DNA of 64,000 nt from JAVJRN01 sp047635055 (GTDB lineage Bacteria; Bacteroidota; Bacteroidia; Cytophagales; Cyclobacteriaceae): the NCBI GenBank assembly GCA_047635055.1, contig JBLIIJ010000004.1, positions 1 to 64,000 of the forward strand, given 5' to 3'. The position numbers were made by a program, and so were the translations under genes. The notes below the pieces were generated by a model. The model did no database searches. It was not told the DNA's origin and saw nothing but the letters and a program-made list of their open reading frames with translations. This document shows positions 34,303 to 44,233 of this stretch, piece after piece (positions within the stretch are counted from its first letter, which is position 1; the number at the start of each line of letters is the position of its first letter).

Positions 34303-35355
34303 TCAGTCCCCTTGTAATTGACTCGCCGAGTTTTGATAAAACTCCACTATGTCAATTTCGTATTCTATGCCATCTTCAATAATGGTTACAAGGTTATCGC
34401 ATGAGCCATTTCCATAATCAATAATGAAACTTCCCGATACACCATTTTCCCTGAAATCAATCGCTTCGATACCCGATACATATGCGAAAAACCAGTGAGA
34501 ACTTGTAGCAAAACCCTTCTCGCTATAATAATTCTGATAGCAGGAATAATCGTAGACTAACGGGTCAAGAATTTCTGACTTATAATAATAGTCATTGGTA
34601 GAATATGGATCATTAATGGACTCATATTCATTGGTTCCTTCTATTATAAATTTATCTTCATCGTACTTTGAAGACCCTAATGACTTAGAAAAATATTTAG
34701 CCTCATCCCATTTATAAATCACTTCCGAGTCATATTCATATTCACCCGAAAACACACCGGTCGCTTCATCGTAGGTTGAGTTTCCACTGTAATGACTGTG
34801 TCCATTGGTTGACCAACTACTCTCCCCGCCCTCATAATAACTGCCGTAATAGGTCCCGCCGTAATTATCGTATAATATGCTGTAGAAATAATCATCTAAA
34901 AACACGTCTCCGTTTTGCTCGTATTGATTCTGGTATGTTGATGTGTATTTGCCTTGCATCCAATGTTGATATTCCTCATTACCTTCAAAGCACCCATCGC
35001 CATAGTCATAAGTCTCGCTAGTGCTGCCATTAGCGTTTTCATCAACTGTCACCACAGCACATGTTGTCCATTCCCAAGGGTCATCATAAATAATAGTATC
35101 TACGTCCGCAGAATCTAGCCTGCCTCCTGTAAATCCAAAGTTCCCTAGCATTGAGGTAAAAGAATTATTTGCCGGCCCGGCCATATTACTCTCTAGACTG
35201 GTGGAACCATTTTGACCACCATACTTCAATAGCAAGTAGCCAGAAACTGCATTACTCAACCCTTGAGTTTGTTGAATTTTGGCAGATTCATCATCACTAC
35301 ATCCCGCAATAAATATTACGCCAATCAGTAGTGCTTTTAATAAGTGTCTTTTCAT
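34303..35355 (-). CDS. Tyr/Asp-rich lipoprotein, unknown
   Basis: The protein has 350 residues from the ATG at 35355, which gives a short basic signal and lipobox Cys19 (IAGCSDDE). The frame is open further upstream, but those residues look spurious. The mature protein is strongly acidic and rich in Tyr, Ser, Gly and Asn. It has repeated short motifs such as YDYGDG, GSYYEGG and YEYDSEV, and later GNGSCD with paired cysteines, suggesting an exposed all-beta domain. I know no family for it. It is the only clearly intact gene in the gene-poor 33-37 kb region and has its own terminator. Confidence 0.7.
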   Translation of the reverse strand: MKRHLLKALLIGVIFIAGCSDDESAKIQQTQGLSNAVSGYLLLKYGGQNGSTSLESNMAGPANNSFTSMLGNFGFTGGRLDSADVDTIIYDDPWEWTTCAVVTVDENANGSTSETYDYGDGCFEGNEEYQHWMQGKYTSTYQNQYEQNGDVFLDDYFYSILYDNYGGTYYGSYYEGGESSWSTNGHSHYSGNSTYDEATGVFSGEYEYDSEVIYKWDEAKYFSKSLGSSKYDEDKFIIEGTNEYESINDPYSTNDYYYKSEILDPLVYDYSCYQNYYSEKGFATSSHWFFAYVSGIEAIDFRENGVSGSFIIDYGNGSCDNLVTIIEDGIEYEIDIVEFYQNSASQLQGD

Positions 35356-37181
35356 TATTTTATTTATCAACAGACCTAAGACACTTAGAATGATCAATTT
35401 GGTTGTAGAGAAGAAATATTTATTTCTAAAACAGGACAACATAATATTGTCTCTCTGAAACACTTCCGTGTCTCAAAACAATAGTGTGTGAAGACAAAAA
35501 TATTAAAATTTGACCTTCGCAAACCTGATAAAGAATAGTACAAGATTGTGCGAAAAACCAAAATGTTGAAAATCAAGAGTCTTGGAGCAATCTCGTGAGG
35601 TATGAAGTGGGATAACTGCTTTTTATTCGATTGAAGCATCGGGGAATAGTACCCATAATGTGGAGTTGAAATCACATCTTTTAAAAAAGCAGGGAGTCAG
35701 CATTGATCAGTTGTGAAGGGTTTCGTAAAAAAATAGCTTGATTTATTAATGGAAAAGGAGTCGTTTACAAAACACTAAATGCTACAAAAAGCGAATAATC
35801 AATGTGGAACTTCATTTATTGGGAAAACAAGAAACAGAACGAGCCGTAGGCCAGATAGGGGGCAATATTCATTTCATAGCCTATTTTCAGCCTCATGGTT
35901 ATGGATCAATCCGGCGTAACTACTGGAGTCGATCACTACAAGGTTCTTGAATACTAAGGACACTTGCGCTTAGATTTACAATCCATTAAGTTGACCATGA
36001 ATAAATTGAATAAATATGAAAAACACATGTTTAGTAAGGGGAGTGATCATGATTGCGGTTGGAATTTTCTTAGTTTACTAGGCACAATCTCATTCTCCGC
36101 AGAGCTTAGGGAAAATAGTCGGTAATGAGTTCTCTGTGTCTTCTACGCCCTCGGAACAGTGGTATTATGTATGTCTTGGTAGTAGTATTGTTGTTGGTAT
36201 TGTTGTAGTGCTGAGTGCTGAGCAAATCCATGAAATAAACAGCATAATTTAAAAATGAACAGTAAAAGATGTTTCTTTCACTTCTCAAAATGTATAGCCT
36301 ATAATAAGCAGACGATTACCTTACTCTCTAAGTAGCAAGAATGCTGAATACTTATCAATCCTAAAAAATAAAAAGTTAATGATGATTTAATTATTATTCA
36401 TTGATGCTAAGTCAGTACTATTGAAGGTTGTCTATCTCGGTGTGGCGAAAAACCTAATAGCTTCGAGTGATCTGCACAGTGCTATTTGATTGACAATGGA
36501 ACGCGTGAATATGTAATCGTCAATGGAAAAGTGCTCAAATTCCAATCAAACATGGTTGCATATAAAATCATTAAAACTATTTCTGACTAGCAAATAAAAA
36601 AACGATTGGATTGCCAAACATTGATTTCCGTCGATAAATACATACATATGTAAATTTAGCTGATTAATAACTCCAAAAACGATCAATAACGAAGGAGACC
36701 TATTAGGTATTGATCCATTGCAAAATACACCTTTGATAATGCTACAAGAGAAAAAAAATCTAGCATAATAAATCCTTTGTCCTATTGCTAATGATCTCGT
36801 TAACAATAATTTCAAAGATTAAGTTAGCTCAGGCTGCACCAATAGGTGATGGCATAAAAGCTCTTTTAATAGTAGCAGGCCTCTCTGAAGTGTAAGCCTT
36901 ATCCATAAAAAATATTACTAATCTACTCTCTTCTTAGATTATCCCTTTTTCTAACCTTGACCTGAATTCGGAGTTATTGCCATTCATATCCCTATTCACT
37001 TTTTCTGATAAAGGGAGAAAAATGAAAATTAGCAGTCAATATCCTTCTGAAATCAAGAATATCGGAAACTTATTGAAATTAACCTGAAATCGCTTTTAGC
37101 AGCATCAAAATTGAGAAGGTTCAAGAAACTTTCGTAACAAAACATTCCTATAACCGAGTCTTTTAGTTCTCGAAAAAATAC
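35356..37181. other. 1.8 kb gene-poor stretch
   Basis: No ORF here looks like a complete gene in any frame. Short protein-like fragments interrupted by stops appear on the plus strand, including 35790-35930 (ETERAVGQIGGNIHF) and 36016-36252. No transposase, integrase or inverted terminal repeat was recognised. It is most simply a region of decayed genes. Confidence 0.5.
36016..36252 (+). pseudogene. Small exported/membrane ORF with an internal stop
   Basis: The frame runs 79 codons from an ATG to TAA, with one TAG at codon 22 (36079-36081). Reading through gives a signal-like start (MIAVGIFLVY), a polar middle (SHSPQSLGKIVG), and a membrane segment near the C-terminus (GSSIVVGIVVVLS). The layout of signal, short domain and membrane anchor looks like a real small gene that has acquired a nonsense mutation. 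Chance cannot be excluded for such a short frame, and no family is recognised. Confidence 0.25.
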
Positions 37182-37228
37182 AAAAAAATAGATTGGTTTT
37201 CGCTTTTGTTATAAAACGATAACCAATC
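37182..37228 (-). terminator. Terminator of lpd
   Basis: On the minus strand GATTGGTTATCG pairs with CGAAAACCAATC through eight perfect outer pairs and further inner pairs. TATTTTTTTG follows. It lies about 50 bases after the lpd stop. Confidence 0.7.
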
Positions 37229-37275
37229 CTATTTCATTTTTACAATCAATGACAAGATCGAACTTGCGTTTATTA

Positions 37276-38670
37276 TCAAATATGTATCGGGCGATCAGCC
37301 GTTGCTGCCAAGCAGGCCTCTTTCACAGCCTCCATATACGTTGGATGTGCATGCGACATTCTTGCAATATCTTCTGCACTGGCTCTGAATTCCATAGCCG
37401 TCACTCCTGTCGCAATCATATCTGCGGCTCTTGCTCCTACTATATGCATTCCTAAAATTTCATCTGTCTCCTTATCCGCTAAGACCTTGACCAATCCGTC
37501 AAGATCCATGGATGCGCGAGCTCGGCCTAAGGCCTTATATGGAAATTTACCAATTTTAAAGGCTTTACCCTGTTCTTTAAGTTGCTCTTCGGTATATCCT
37601 ACACTCGCAACTTCTGGCCAAGTATACACTACTCCAGGAATTAAATTATAGTTAATATGTGGCTTTTGACCATTCATTTGTTCAGCGACAAACACCCCTT
37701 CTTCCTCCGCTTTATGCGCAAGCATAGCACCTTTTACCACATCACCAATAGCCCATATATTATCGACATTTGTTTTGAGATGGGCATCTACTTCTATTTG
37801 ACCTCTTTCCGAAAGTTTAACACCAACATTTTCTAATCCAAGCCCCTTTGTGAACGGCTTTCTTCCAATAGAAACCAAGCAATAGTCTCCTTTTAATTCT
37901 ATGTTCTCTCCTTTTTTATTCTCCGCTGTTACCGTCACATCTTTGCCATTATTAGCAACTGCCGTTACTTTATGGTTCAAGTAAAAATCGAAACCCAGCT
38001 TCTTTAAAGATTTTTGTAATTCCTTACCCATGGTGCTATCCATACTAGGAATGAGTCTGTCTAAATATTCAACAACGGAGACTTTAGACCCAAGCCTGGC
38101 ATATACCGACCCAAGCTCCATACCAATTACTCCACCACCAATAACGACCATATGTTTCGGAACCTCTTTCAATTCCAAAGCCTCCGTACTGGTAATGACT
38201 CGTTCTTTGTCTATGTCTATAAAAGGAAGAGAGGCAGGTTTTGATCCAGTAGCTATGATCACCTTTTCGGTAGTAATCGTTTTTTCTTCAGCACCAGAAA
38301 TCTTTATTGTGTTTTTATCAACAAACGAACCCAAACCCGTGAGAACGTCAATTTTATTCTTCTTCATGAGGTAGGCAATTCCTTCCACATTCTGGGTGAC
38401 AACATTTGATTTACGAGCAATCATCTGCTTGATATTAACTTTAGGGGTGTTGATATCTATACCATGTTCCTTGAAAGTTGAGATTGCATTATGAAAATGC
38501 TCCGACGAATCGAGTAACGCTTTTGAAGGTATACAGCCCACATTAAGGCATGTTCCACCGAGCGTATCATATTTTTCAATGATCGCAGTTTTCATTCCCA
38601 ACTGCGCGCACCTGATGGCTGCTACGTATCCGCCAGGTCCTGATCCAATAACTGTAACTTGGTAATCCAT
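37276..38670 (-). CDS. lpd: Dihydrolipoyl dehydrogenase (E3)
   Basis: An FAD disulfide oxidoreductase of 464 residues. It reoxidises dihydrolipoyl groups of 2-oxoacid dehydrogenase complexes with NAD+. The N-terminal FAD motif is GSGPGGYVAA, and the redox disulfide is in GGTCLNVGCIPSKAL near residues 38-52. The NAD motif is VIGGGVIGMELG near 176. The C-terminal active-site histidine is in HAHPTYMEAVKEA near residue 444. It lies downstream of sucA-sucB in the same direction but is separated from them by 487 bases, so it has its own regulation or serves several complexes. Confidence 0.96.
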   Translation of the reverse strand: MDYQVTVIGSGPGGYVAAIRCAQLGMKTAIIEKYDTLGGTCLNVGCIPSKALLDSSEHFHNAISTFKEHGIDINTPKVNIKQMIARKSNVVTQNVEGIAYLMKKNKIDVLTGLGSFVDKNTIKISGAEEKTITTEKVIIATGSKPASLPFIDIDKERVITSTEALELKEVPKHMVVIGGGVIGMELGSVYARLGSKVSVVEYLDRLIPSMDSTMGKELQKSLKKLGFDFYLNHKVTAVANNGKDVTVTAENKKGENIELKGDYCLVSIGRKPFTKGLGLENVGVKLSERGQIEVDAHLKTNVDNIWAIGDVVKGAMLAHKAEEEGVFVAEQMNGQKPHINYNLIPGVVYTWPEVASVGYTEEQLKEQGKAFKIGKFPYKALGRARASMDLDGLVKVLADKETDEILGMHIVGARAADMIATGVTAMEFRASAEDIARMSHAHPTYMEAVKEACLAATADRPIHI

Positions 38671-39157
38671 ATTTTCTTTTTTGGTACAAAGTATCAGGCA
38701 GACAGTACTGAGTCCTTTGTGTTTTAATTAAGTTATTTAATTCAAAAATTGCTGCGATCTGTAAATCATTCCTTTTGCTAAATATATCGAATTAACATAT
38801 TTAAACTACGCTCACAATAAAAGTTTGATTTCCAACTCACAAAGAGAACCAAAAGCGATAACTAGCCATTGATAAAATTCTCTTTTATCATTTGTGGCAG
38901 CCACTCAACGCTAATAAAAGCTGCTCAAATTATACCTCTCTACATTTGTTATCTTAATCCCACTTTTTCAGCAACGAGAAAAGAATACATCATGAGATCC
39001 CTATTTTCGGCGCAAATACATTGCCTTCTTCCAAACCTCTTGATCTCATTACGTATTCATACATAACGCAACGATTATCCCGAATCAACTACGCCTAAAC
39101 TTGAGTTGGCCCGACGTACCTCGCAATGGATACATATTGCCAATAACCCATAGAAAC
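38671..39157. other. 487-base gap between lpd and sucB, nothing recognised
   Basis: The stretch contains only short frames without protein-like character on either strand. It should contain the lpd promoter on the minus strand (ATACTTTG at about 38684-38691 is an imperfect -7 match). No stable terminator for sucB was seen. Confidence 0.4.
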
Positions 39158-40702
39158 TTAAACTCCTAATAACAATCTGGTCGGGTCTTCCAAAAGCTGC
39201 TTGACACGAACAAGGAAACTTACTGATTCTCTTCCGTCAATAATTCTATGATCATAAGATAACGCCACATACATCATAGGCCTAACGACAACTGCTCCAT
39301 CCTCAACAACTGCTCTAGGCACAATATTGTGCATTCCTAAGATTGCTGATTGTGGTGCGTTAATAATCGGCGTTGACATCATTGAACCAAAAACACCTCC
39401 ATTAGTAAGCGTGAACGTTCCGCCAGTCATTTCTTCTATACTCAACTTATTGTCACGCGCTTTTATCGCTAATCTTACAACCTCTTGTTCCACTTCCTTA
39501 AAAGACATAAGCTCAGCATTTCTTATGACTGGCACCACCAAACCTTTCGGGGCTGATACTGCAATCGAAATATCGCAATAGTCGTTAAAGACCATTTCTT
39601 CCCCGTCTATCATTGCATTAACTGACGGAAATTCTTGGAGTGCGACACAACATGCCTTGGTGAAGAAAGACATAAAACCAAGTCCTACTTCGTGCTTTTC
39701 CTTAAAAGCTTCTTTATATTTTTTTCTAATATCCATGATCGGCTGCATGTTCACTTCGTTAAAAGTAGTCAGCATAGCCGTTTCGTTCTTGACAGCTACA
39801 AGTCTTCTTGCTACAGTTTTTCTAAGAGGCGACATCTTTTTTCGGTTCTGCTCTCTACTTACTGCACCCCCTAAAACCGGAGCGTCAAGCATTGCTTTTG
39901 TTTCCTGTTTTGGTGCTTGTTTTTGTGGCTGAGGAGCAGCTTTTTCTGCTTTCATTGCGTCCTCTTTTGTTACTCTACCATCTTTTCCCGTACCTTTAAC
40001 AGTACTCGCAACAATACCTTTCTCCTCCAATATTTTCGCCGCTGCGGGAGAGGCGTGACCTGTTGCATAAGATTCATTATTTGATACTGCTTGACTTGAT
40101 GAGCCTCCAGAATCGACAGTAGTAGGTGCACTCGTGGCTGATCCAGCTGCTGTAACTTCTATTTTACATATCAAATCACCTATTTCTAGGGTACTTCCTT
40201 CTTCCGCAACTATTCTTAGTATTCCATTAGCTTCTGCCGTCAAGTCAAAAGTTGCTTTATCCGATTCTATTTCTGCAATAACTTCATCCAGCTCTACCGT
40301 GTCTCCATCGGATTTTTGCCAATTCGAGATCACAACCTCATTAATTGATTCTCCCACCGTGGGAACATGCATTTCTAAAACTTCCCCTGTAGACGAAGAC
40401 TGGGTTGGTGCTACAGACTCCTTAGTCTCGCTTTTTGGTGCTTCTGGCTGAGCGCTAGACGATGATGCTGCTTCTTCTATTTCACAAAGCAGACCTCCAA
40501 TCTCAATCGCTTCACCTTCTTCTGCTTTTATTCTTAAAATACCAGCAGATTCCGCTGTTACTTCGAATGTTGCTTTATCAGACTCTAATTCACAGATTAC
40601 TTCATCCATTTCGACAAAGTCTCCATCATTTTTAGTCCACTGGGCCACTGTAACTTCTGTGATTGATTCTCCAACCGCAGGTACTTTCATTTCAAGGCTC
40701 AT
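39158..40702 (-). CDS. sucB: 2-oxoglutarate dehydrogenase E2, dihydrolipoyl succinyltransferase
   Basis: The protein has 514 residues, more than the usual 400 or so, because it has two lipoyl domains (residues 1-77 and about 108-185). Each carries the lipoylation lysine, in ESDKATFEV and ESDKATFDL. A peripheral-subunit-binding domain follows (ASPAAAKILEEKGI near residue 220). The catalytic domain has the active-site segment SYDHRIIDGRESV near residue 485. It passes succinyl groups to CoA. It starts 12 bases after sucA stops, forming a two-gene operon. Confidence 0.95.
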   Translation of the reverse strand: MSLEMKVPAVGESITEVTVAQWTKNDGDFVEMDEVICELESDKATFEVTAESAGILRIKAEEGEAIEIGGLLCEIEEAASSSSAQPEAPKSETKESVAPTQSSSTGEVLEMHVPTVGESINEVVISNWQKSDGDTVELDEVIAEIESDKATFDLTAEANGILRIVAEEGSTLEIGDLICKIEVTAAGSATSAPTTVDSGGSSSQAVSNNESYATGHASPAAAKILEEKGIVASTVKGTGKDGRVTKEDAMKAEKAAPQPQKQAPKQETKAMLDAPVLGGAVSREQNRKKMSPLRKTVARRLVAVKNETAMLTTFNEVNMQPIMDIRKKYKEAFKEKHEVGLGFMSFFTKACCVALQEFPSVNAMIDGEEMVFNDYCDISIAVSAPKGLVVPVIRNAELMSFKEVEQEVVRLAIKARDNKLSIEEMTGGTFTLTNGGVFGSMMSTPIINAPQSAILGMHNIVPRAVVEDGAVVVRPMMYVALSYDHRIIDGRESVSFLVRVKQLLEDPTRLLLGV

Positions 40703-40714
40703 AATATCTGTCGT

Positions 40715-43438
40715 TTATTTTTTAAAAGCTTCTTTAACAATATTGGCCTGCTCTTCTTTATGCACCTTCGCATATCCTGTAGCTGGTGAGGCCATTGCTT
40801 TCCTTGATATCAAGGAAAGTGGAAGTCCCGAAACACGTAGCATAAAACCCCATGCACCCATGTTTTCTGGCTCTTCTTGCACCCAAATCAATTTCGGGTC
40901 GCCGTACTTGTTCAATTCCTTATCTAATTGCTTCGTAGGGAAAGGAGCTAATTGTTCTAACCTTACGATGGCAATATCTTTTATCTTATTGGATTGTTGC
41001 TCTTCGAGTAGATCAAAATAGACCTTGCCAGTGCACAATAACACTCTCTTAACACTCTTATTTGTTACATATTTATCTCCGATAACTTCCTGAAAAGATC
41101 CCGTCATAAATTCCGATAAATCTGATTGCACTTTAGGGTGGCGCAATAAGGATTTCGGTGAGAACATGATACATGGTTTTCTAAACTCCCATACTACCTG
41201 CCTTCTTAATAAATGGAAAAAATTGGCCGGAGTGGTAACATCAGCAACGACCATATTTTCTTGAGCGGTCATTTGTAAAAAGCGCTCCATTCTTGCGCTG
41301 GAATGTTCTGGACCTTGCCCTTCATATCCGTGAGGTAACAACATAACCAAACCATTCATTCTTTCCCATTTGGTTTCCGCGCTCGTGATAAACTGATCTA
41401 TCGTTACCTGAGCACCATTACAGAAATCTCCAAACTGTGCTTCCCAAATAATTAATGCATTAGGTGTTGCCATGGCATAGCCATATTCAAACCCTAAAAC
41501 ACCGTATTCAGATAAAAGGGAATTGTATATTCTAAAAGGTTCCTGCCCCTCCTGAATATGATCCAAATTACTGTAAGCCTCGTTTGTATTGGAATCAAAT
41601 AACACCGCATGCCTATGGGAGAATGTTCCTCTCTTGACATCCTGCCCAGACATTCTTACAATTTTTCCTTCCGCCAAAATAGAGCCATAAGCAAGCAATT
41701 CCGCATCGGCCCATGTTAGCACCTTCTTATCGAAAAAATTAGCTTTTCGTTCCTTTAAGAGCTTATCTATTTGGCGAAGAGGCTTAAACCCTTTTGGCAC
41801 TGAAATTAAGGCGTTTGCTACTTTTTTCAGTGTTTCTTCTGATATAGATGTATCCGGCGATTGATCAAAGTCTTCCAATTTTGATCTCCTCAAAAAGTCC
41901 CATTCAGCCTCTATTTTCTGAGGAGTATATGGCAAAGGTTTTTGCTTTACCTCATCAAGTCTATCCTGAAGTTGCTTTTTAAACTCAACATCTAAAGCCT
42001 TCGCACGATCTTCCGTAATATCCCCATTCTGAATCAATTGCTTAACATAAACCTCTCTAGGATTTGCATGTTTTGCAATCAAACTATAGAGTTTGGGTTG
42101 AGTGAATTTTGGTTCGTCACTCTCGTTATGGCCGTGCCTTCTATAGCACAGCAGATCAATGAAAAAATCTCTTTTAAATTTCTGTCTATATTCAACAGCT
42201 AATTCGGCAGCAAAAGCTACTGCTTCAGCGTCATCACCATTCACATGGAGTACAGGTGCGTCTACAATTTTGGCAAGTTCGGTACAATAAATACTCGACC
42301 TTGCATCATCATAGTCAGTCGTAAAACCCACTTGATTGTTAATGACAAAATGTATGGTCCCACCAGTTCGGTAACCATCCAATAAGGACATCTGTATACA
42401 TTCATAAACAATTCCTTGACCAGCAACAGCCGCATCTCCGTGAATTAAAACCGGGATAGCTTTAGTTTCGTCTCCGCGGTACTCATCATCGATTTGAGCT
42501 CTGGTATATCCCAGAACAACTGGATCTACTGCCTCGAGATGAGAAGGATTTGGTGCTAACTTAACGTATATCTCCTTACCTGAAGGTGTCTGCATTTGAC
42601 TTGAGTACCCAAGATGATATTTCACATCGCCATCGCCCATTGTAAGATCTATATCGACATTACCTTCAAATTCCGCAAAAATTTGCTCGTAAGTCTTACC
42701 CATGATATTGGCAAGGACATTTAACCGTCCTCTGTGTGCCATTCCTATGATAACCTCTTCTGCACCAGATTCCGCTCCTTTATTTATGATGGTATCCAAT
42801 GCGGCAATGGTATTTTCTCCACCTTCCAAGGAAAACCTTTTTTGTCCCAAGAATTTTGTGTGTAGAAAATTTTCAAAAACTACAGCCTCATTAAGCTTTA
42901 GTAGAATACGCTTTTTCTCATCCAGCGTGTGACTGATGTTAGCCCCTTCTGATTCGACTTTCTCTTTAAACCAATTGAAAATTTCCGAATCTCGAATGTG
43001 ATTATATTCATAACCAATGCTACCCAAGTAAACCTTCTCAAGCTTTTGAACAATCGCTTTCAATCGCGTTTTACCAAGACCGACCTCAGCTCCGATCTCA
43101 AACTCTTCATTCAAATCATCTTTTGACAATCCGAAATTCTCGAGATCCAATCTAACATTATGTTGTCGCCTTTCTCGTACCGGATTCGTATTTGACTTTA
43201 AATGAGCACGTGACCGATGTGCGTAAATTAAATTACGGACTAAAATTTCTTTGTGACCCTCTGATATTACAGACGGTTTGCTGTTCGCATTTTCGCCATA
43301 TTTTTGAAGAGAGAATTCAAATCCTTGAAAGAATTTTTGCCAAGAATCATCTACACTTGTAGGATCGATTTTATAAGATTCATATAGATCGTCTATATAA
43401 CTTACATCAGCATTGGCTATATACGAGTAATTGTCCAT
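40715..43438 (-). CDS. sucA: 2-oxoglutarate dehydrogenase E1
   Basis: A thiamine-diphosphate decarboxylase of 907 residues. It starts the 2-oxoglutarate dehydrogenase reaction in the TCA cycle. The N-terminus has the E2-binding type sequence with DDSWQKFFQGFE. The core has GMAHRGRLNVLAN near residue 238, HGDAAVAGQGIVYE near 337, and FVINNQVGFTT near 366. The C-terminal part contains LPHGYEGQGPEHSSARMERFLQ, in pieces near residue 703. It is the first gene of the sucAB operon, with an exact TAGCTTTG promoter element upstream. Confidence 0.96.
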   Translation of the reverse strand: MDNYSYIANADVSYIDDLYESYKIDPTSVDDSWQKFFQGFEFSLQKYGENANSKPSVISEGHKEILVRNLIYAHRSRAHLKSNTNPVRERRQHNVRLDLENFGLSKDDLNEEFEIGAEVGLGKTRLKAIVQKLEKVYLGSIGYEYNHIRDSEIFNWFKEKVESEGANISHTLDEKKRILLKLNEAVVFENFLHTKFLGQKRFSLEGGENTIAALDTIINKGAESGAEEVIIGMAHRGRLNVLANIMGKTYEQIFAEFEGNVDIDLTMGDGDVKYHLGYSSQMQTPSGKEIYVKLAPNPSHLEAVDPVVLGYTRAQIDDEYRGDETKAIPVLIHGDAAVAGQGIVYECIQMSLLDGYRTGGTIHFVINNQVGFTTDYDDARSSIYCTELAKIVDAPVLHVNGDDAEAVAFAAELAVEYRQKFKRDFFIDLLCYRRHGHNESDEPKFTQPKLYSLIAKHANPREVYVKQLIQNGDITEDRAKALDVEFKKQLQDRLDEVKQKPLPYTPQKIEAEWDFLRRSKLEDFDQSPDTSISEETLKKVANALISVPKGFKPLRQIDKLLKERKANFFDKKVLTWADAELLAYGSILAEGKIVRMSGQDVKRGTFSHRHAVLFDSNTNEAYSNLDHIQEGQEPFRIYNSLLSEYGVLGFEYGYAMATPNALIIWEAQFGDFCNGAQVTIDQFITSAETKWERMNGLVMLLPHGYEGQGPEHSSARMERFLQMTAQENMVVADVTTPANFFHLLRRQVVWEFRKPCIMFSPKSLLRHPKVQSDLSEFMTGSFQEVIGDKYVTNKSVKRVLLCTGKVYFDLLEEQQSNKIKDIAIVRLEQLAPFPTKQLDKELNKYGDPKLIWVQEEPENMGAWGFMLRVSGLPLSLISRKAMASPATGYAKVHKEEQANIVKEAFKK

Positions 43439-43461
43439 AAATGGGTCTTTTTTTCCGACAT

Positions 43462-43469
43462 CAAAGCTA
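43462..43469 (-). promoter_or_regulatory. -7 element upstream of sucA
   Basis: The minus strand reads TAGCTTTG, an exact TAnnTTTG match, 23 bases before the sucA ATG. The divergent rpsP element is about 100 bases away. Confidence 0.55.
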
Positions 43470-43571
43470 TCTCATAAGTGTCTAAGATAAAAACTGCTTA
43501 TCCGACTTAACAAATATTCCGTTTTTTAACCTTATCAATCAAACCAAAAGAATGTTTACGGATAAATAGAT

Positions 43572-43579
43572 TATCTTTG
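43572..43579 (+). promoter_or_regulatory. -7 element upstream of rpsP
   Basis: TATCTTTG is an exact TAnnTTTG match, 51 bases before the rpsP ATG. A weak -33-like GTTTAC lies about 19 bases upstream. It would drive rpsP-rimM-trmD. Confidence 0.6.
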
Positions 43580-43630
43580 CGCTCTTTTAATTAAACTTTG
43601 AATGGACGCGTTCCATAAACAAAACAATCA

Positions 43631-44227
43631 ATGGCTGTAAAGATTAGATTATCACGTCGAGGACGTAAAAAACAAGCAATGTATGATGTAGTCATTGCTG
43701 ACGCTAGATCACCACGAGACGGTCGATTTATTGAAAAATTAGGTACTTATAACCCTAATACAAATCCAGCTACCATCAAACTTGATGATGAGAAAACTTT
43801 GTCATGGGTTATGACAGGTGCTCAACCAACGGATACTGTTAGAGCTATTTTGTCTTATCGTGGCATAATGTTTAAAAAACATTTGCAAGTAGGAGTAAAC
43901 AAAGGTGCTATTACTCAAGACGAAGCTGATGCTAAATTCGAGCAATGGTTGGAAGGTAAAACTTCACAAATCCAAGGTAAACTGGACAACTTGGCGGAGA
44001 CAAAAGCGAGTCAAACTAAGTCAAAGCTAGAGGCTGAAGCTAAAGTGAACCAAGCACGTCTTGAAGCTATTTTGGCTAAAAGAAAAGTTGCTGACGATGC
44101 TCTTGCTGCTGATGTTGCTGCGGCCAATGCTGACAAAGCAGAAACTGCAATGGCGGAAGAAGCGGAAGAAGCAGTAGTGGAAGCAAAGGCTTCTGATGCT
44201 TCAGAAGGTGACAAAAAAGACGCATAA
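43631..44227 (+). CDS. rpsP: 30S ribosomal protein S16 with long C-terminal extension
   Basis: The protein has 198 residues against about 80-90 for typical S16. The S16 core is at residues 1-80 (VKIRLSRRGRKKQAMYDVVI, RFIEKLGTYNPN). The extension is a probable charged, Ala-rich coiled coil (residues about 85-198) with many Lys/Glu/Ala residues (KSKLEAEAKVNQARLEAILA) and an acidic end. Extended S16 proteins occur in Bacteroidetes, but the tail's role is unknown. It is the first gene of the rpsP-rimM-trmD group, six bases before rimM. Confidence 0.95.
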   Translation: MAVKIRLSRRGRKKQAMYDVVIADARSPRDGRFIEKLGTYNPNTNPATIKLDDEKTLSWVMTGAQPTDTVRAILSYRGIMFKKHLQVGVNKGAITQDEADAKFEQWLEGKTSQIQGKLDNLAETKASQTKSKLEAEAKVNQARLEAILAKRKVADDALAADVAAANADKAETAMAEEAEEAVVEAKASDASEGDKKDA

Positions 44228-44233
44228 TAGATT

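Noticed and set aside
36106..36288. Minus-strand 60-codon frame in the gene-poor region
   Set aside because: The run of Asn/Thr codons comes from a simple (GTT)n-like stretch on the other strand. The plus-strand reading at 36016 looks more like a protein.
36421..36490. Short frame reading KVVYLGVAKNLIASS, reminiscent of a segment of GldM
   Set aside because: Only about a dozen residues resemble it, stops surround it, and no other GldM parts are nearby. It is too short to call.
38869..39066. Plus-strand frame of 65 codons between lpd and sucB
   Set aside because: The composition is not protein-like, and there is no promoter, domain or signal peptide. It is treated as non-coding.
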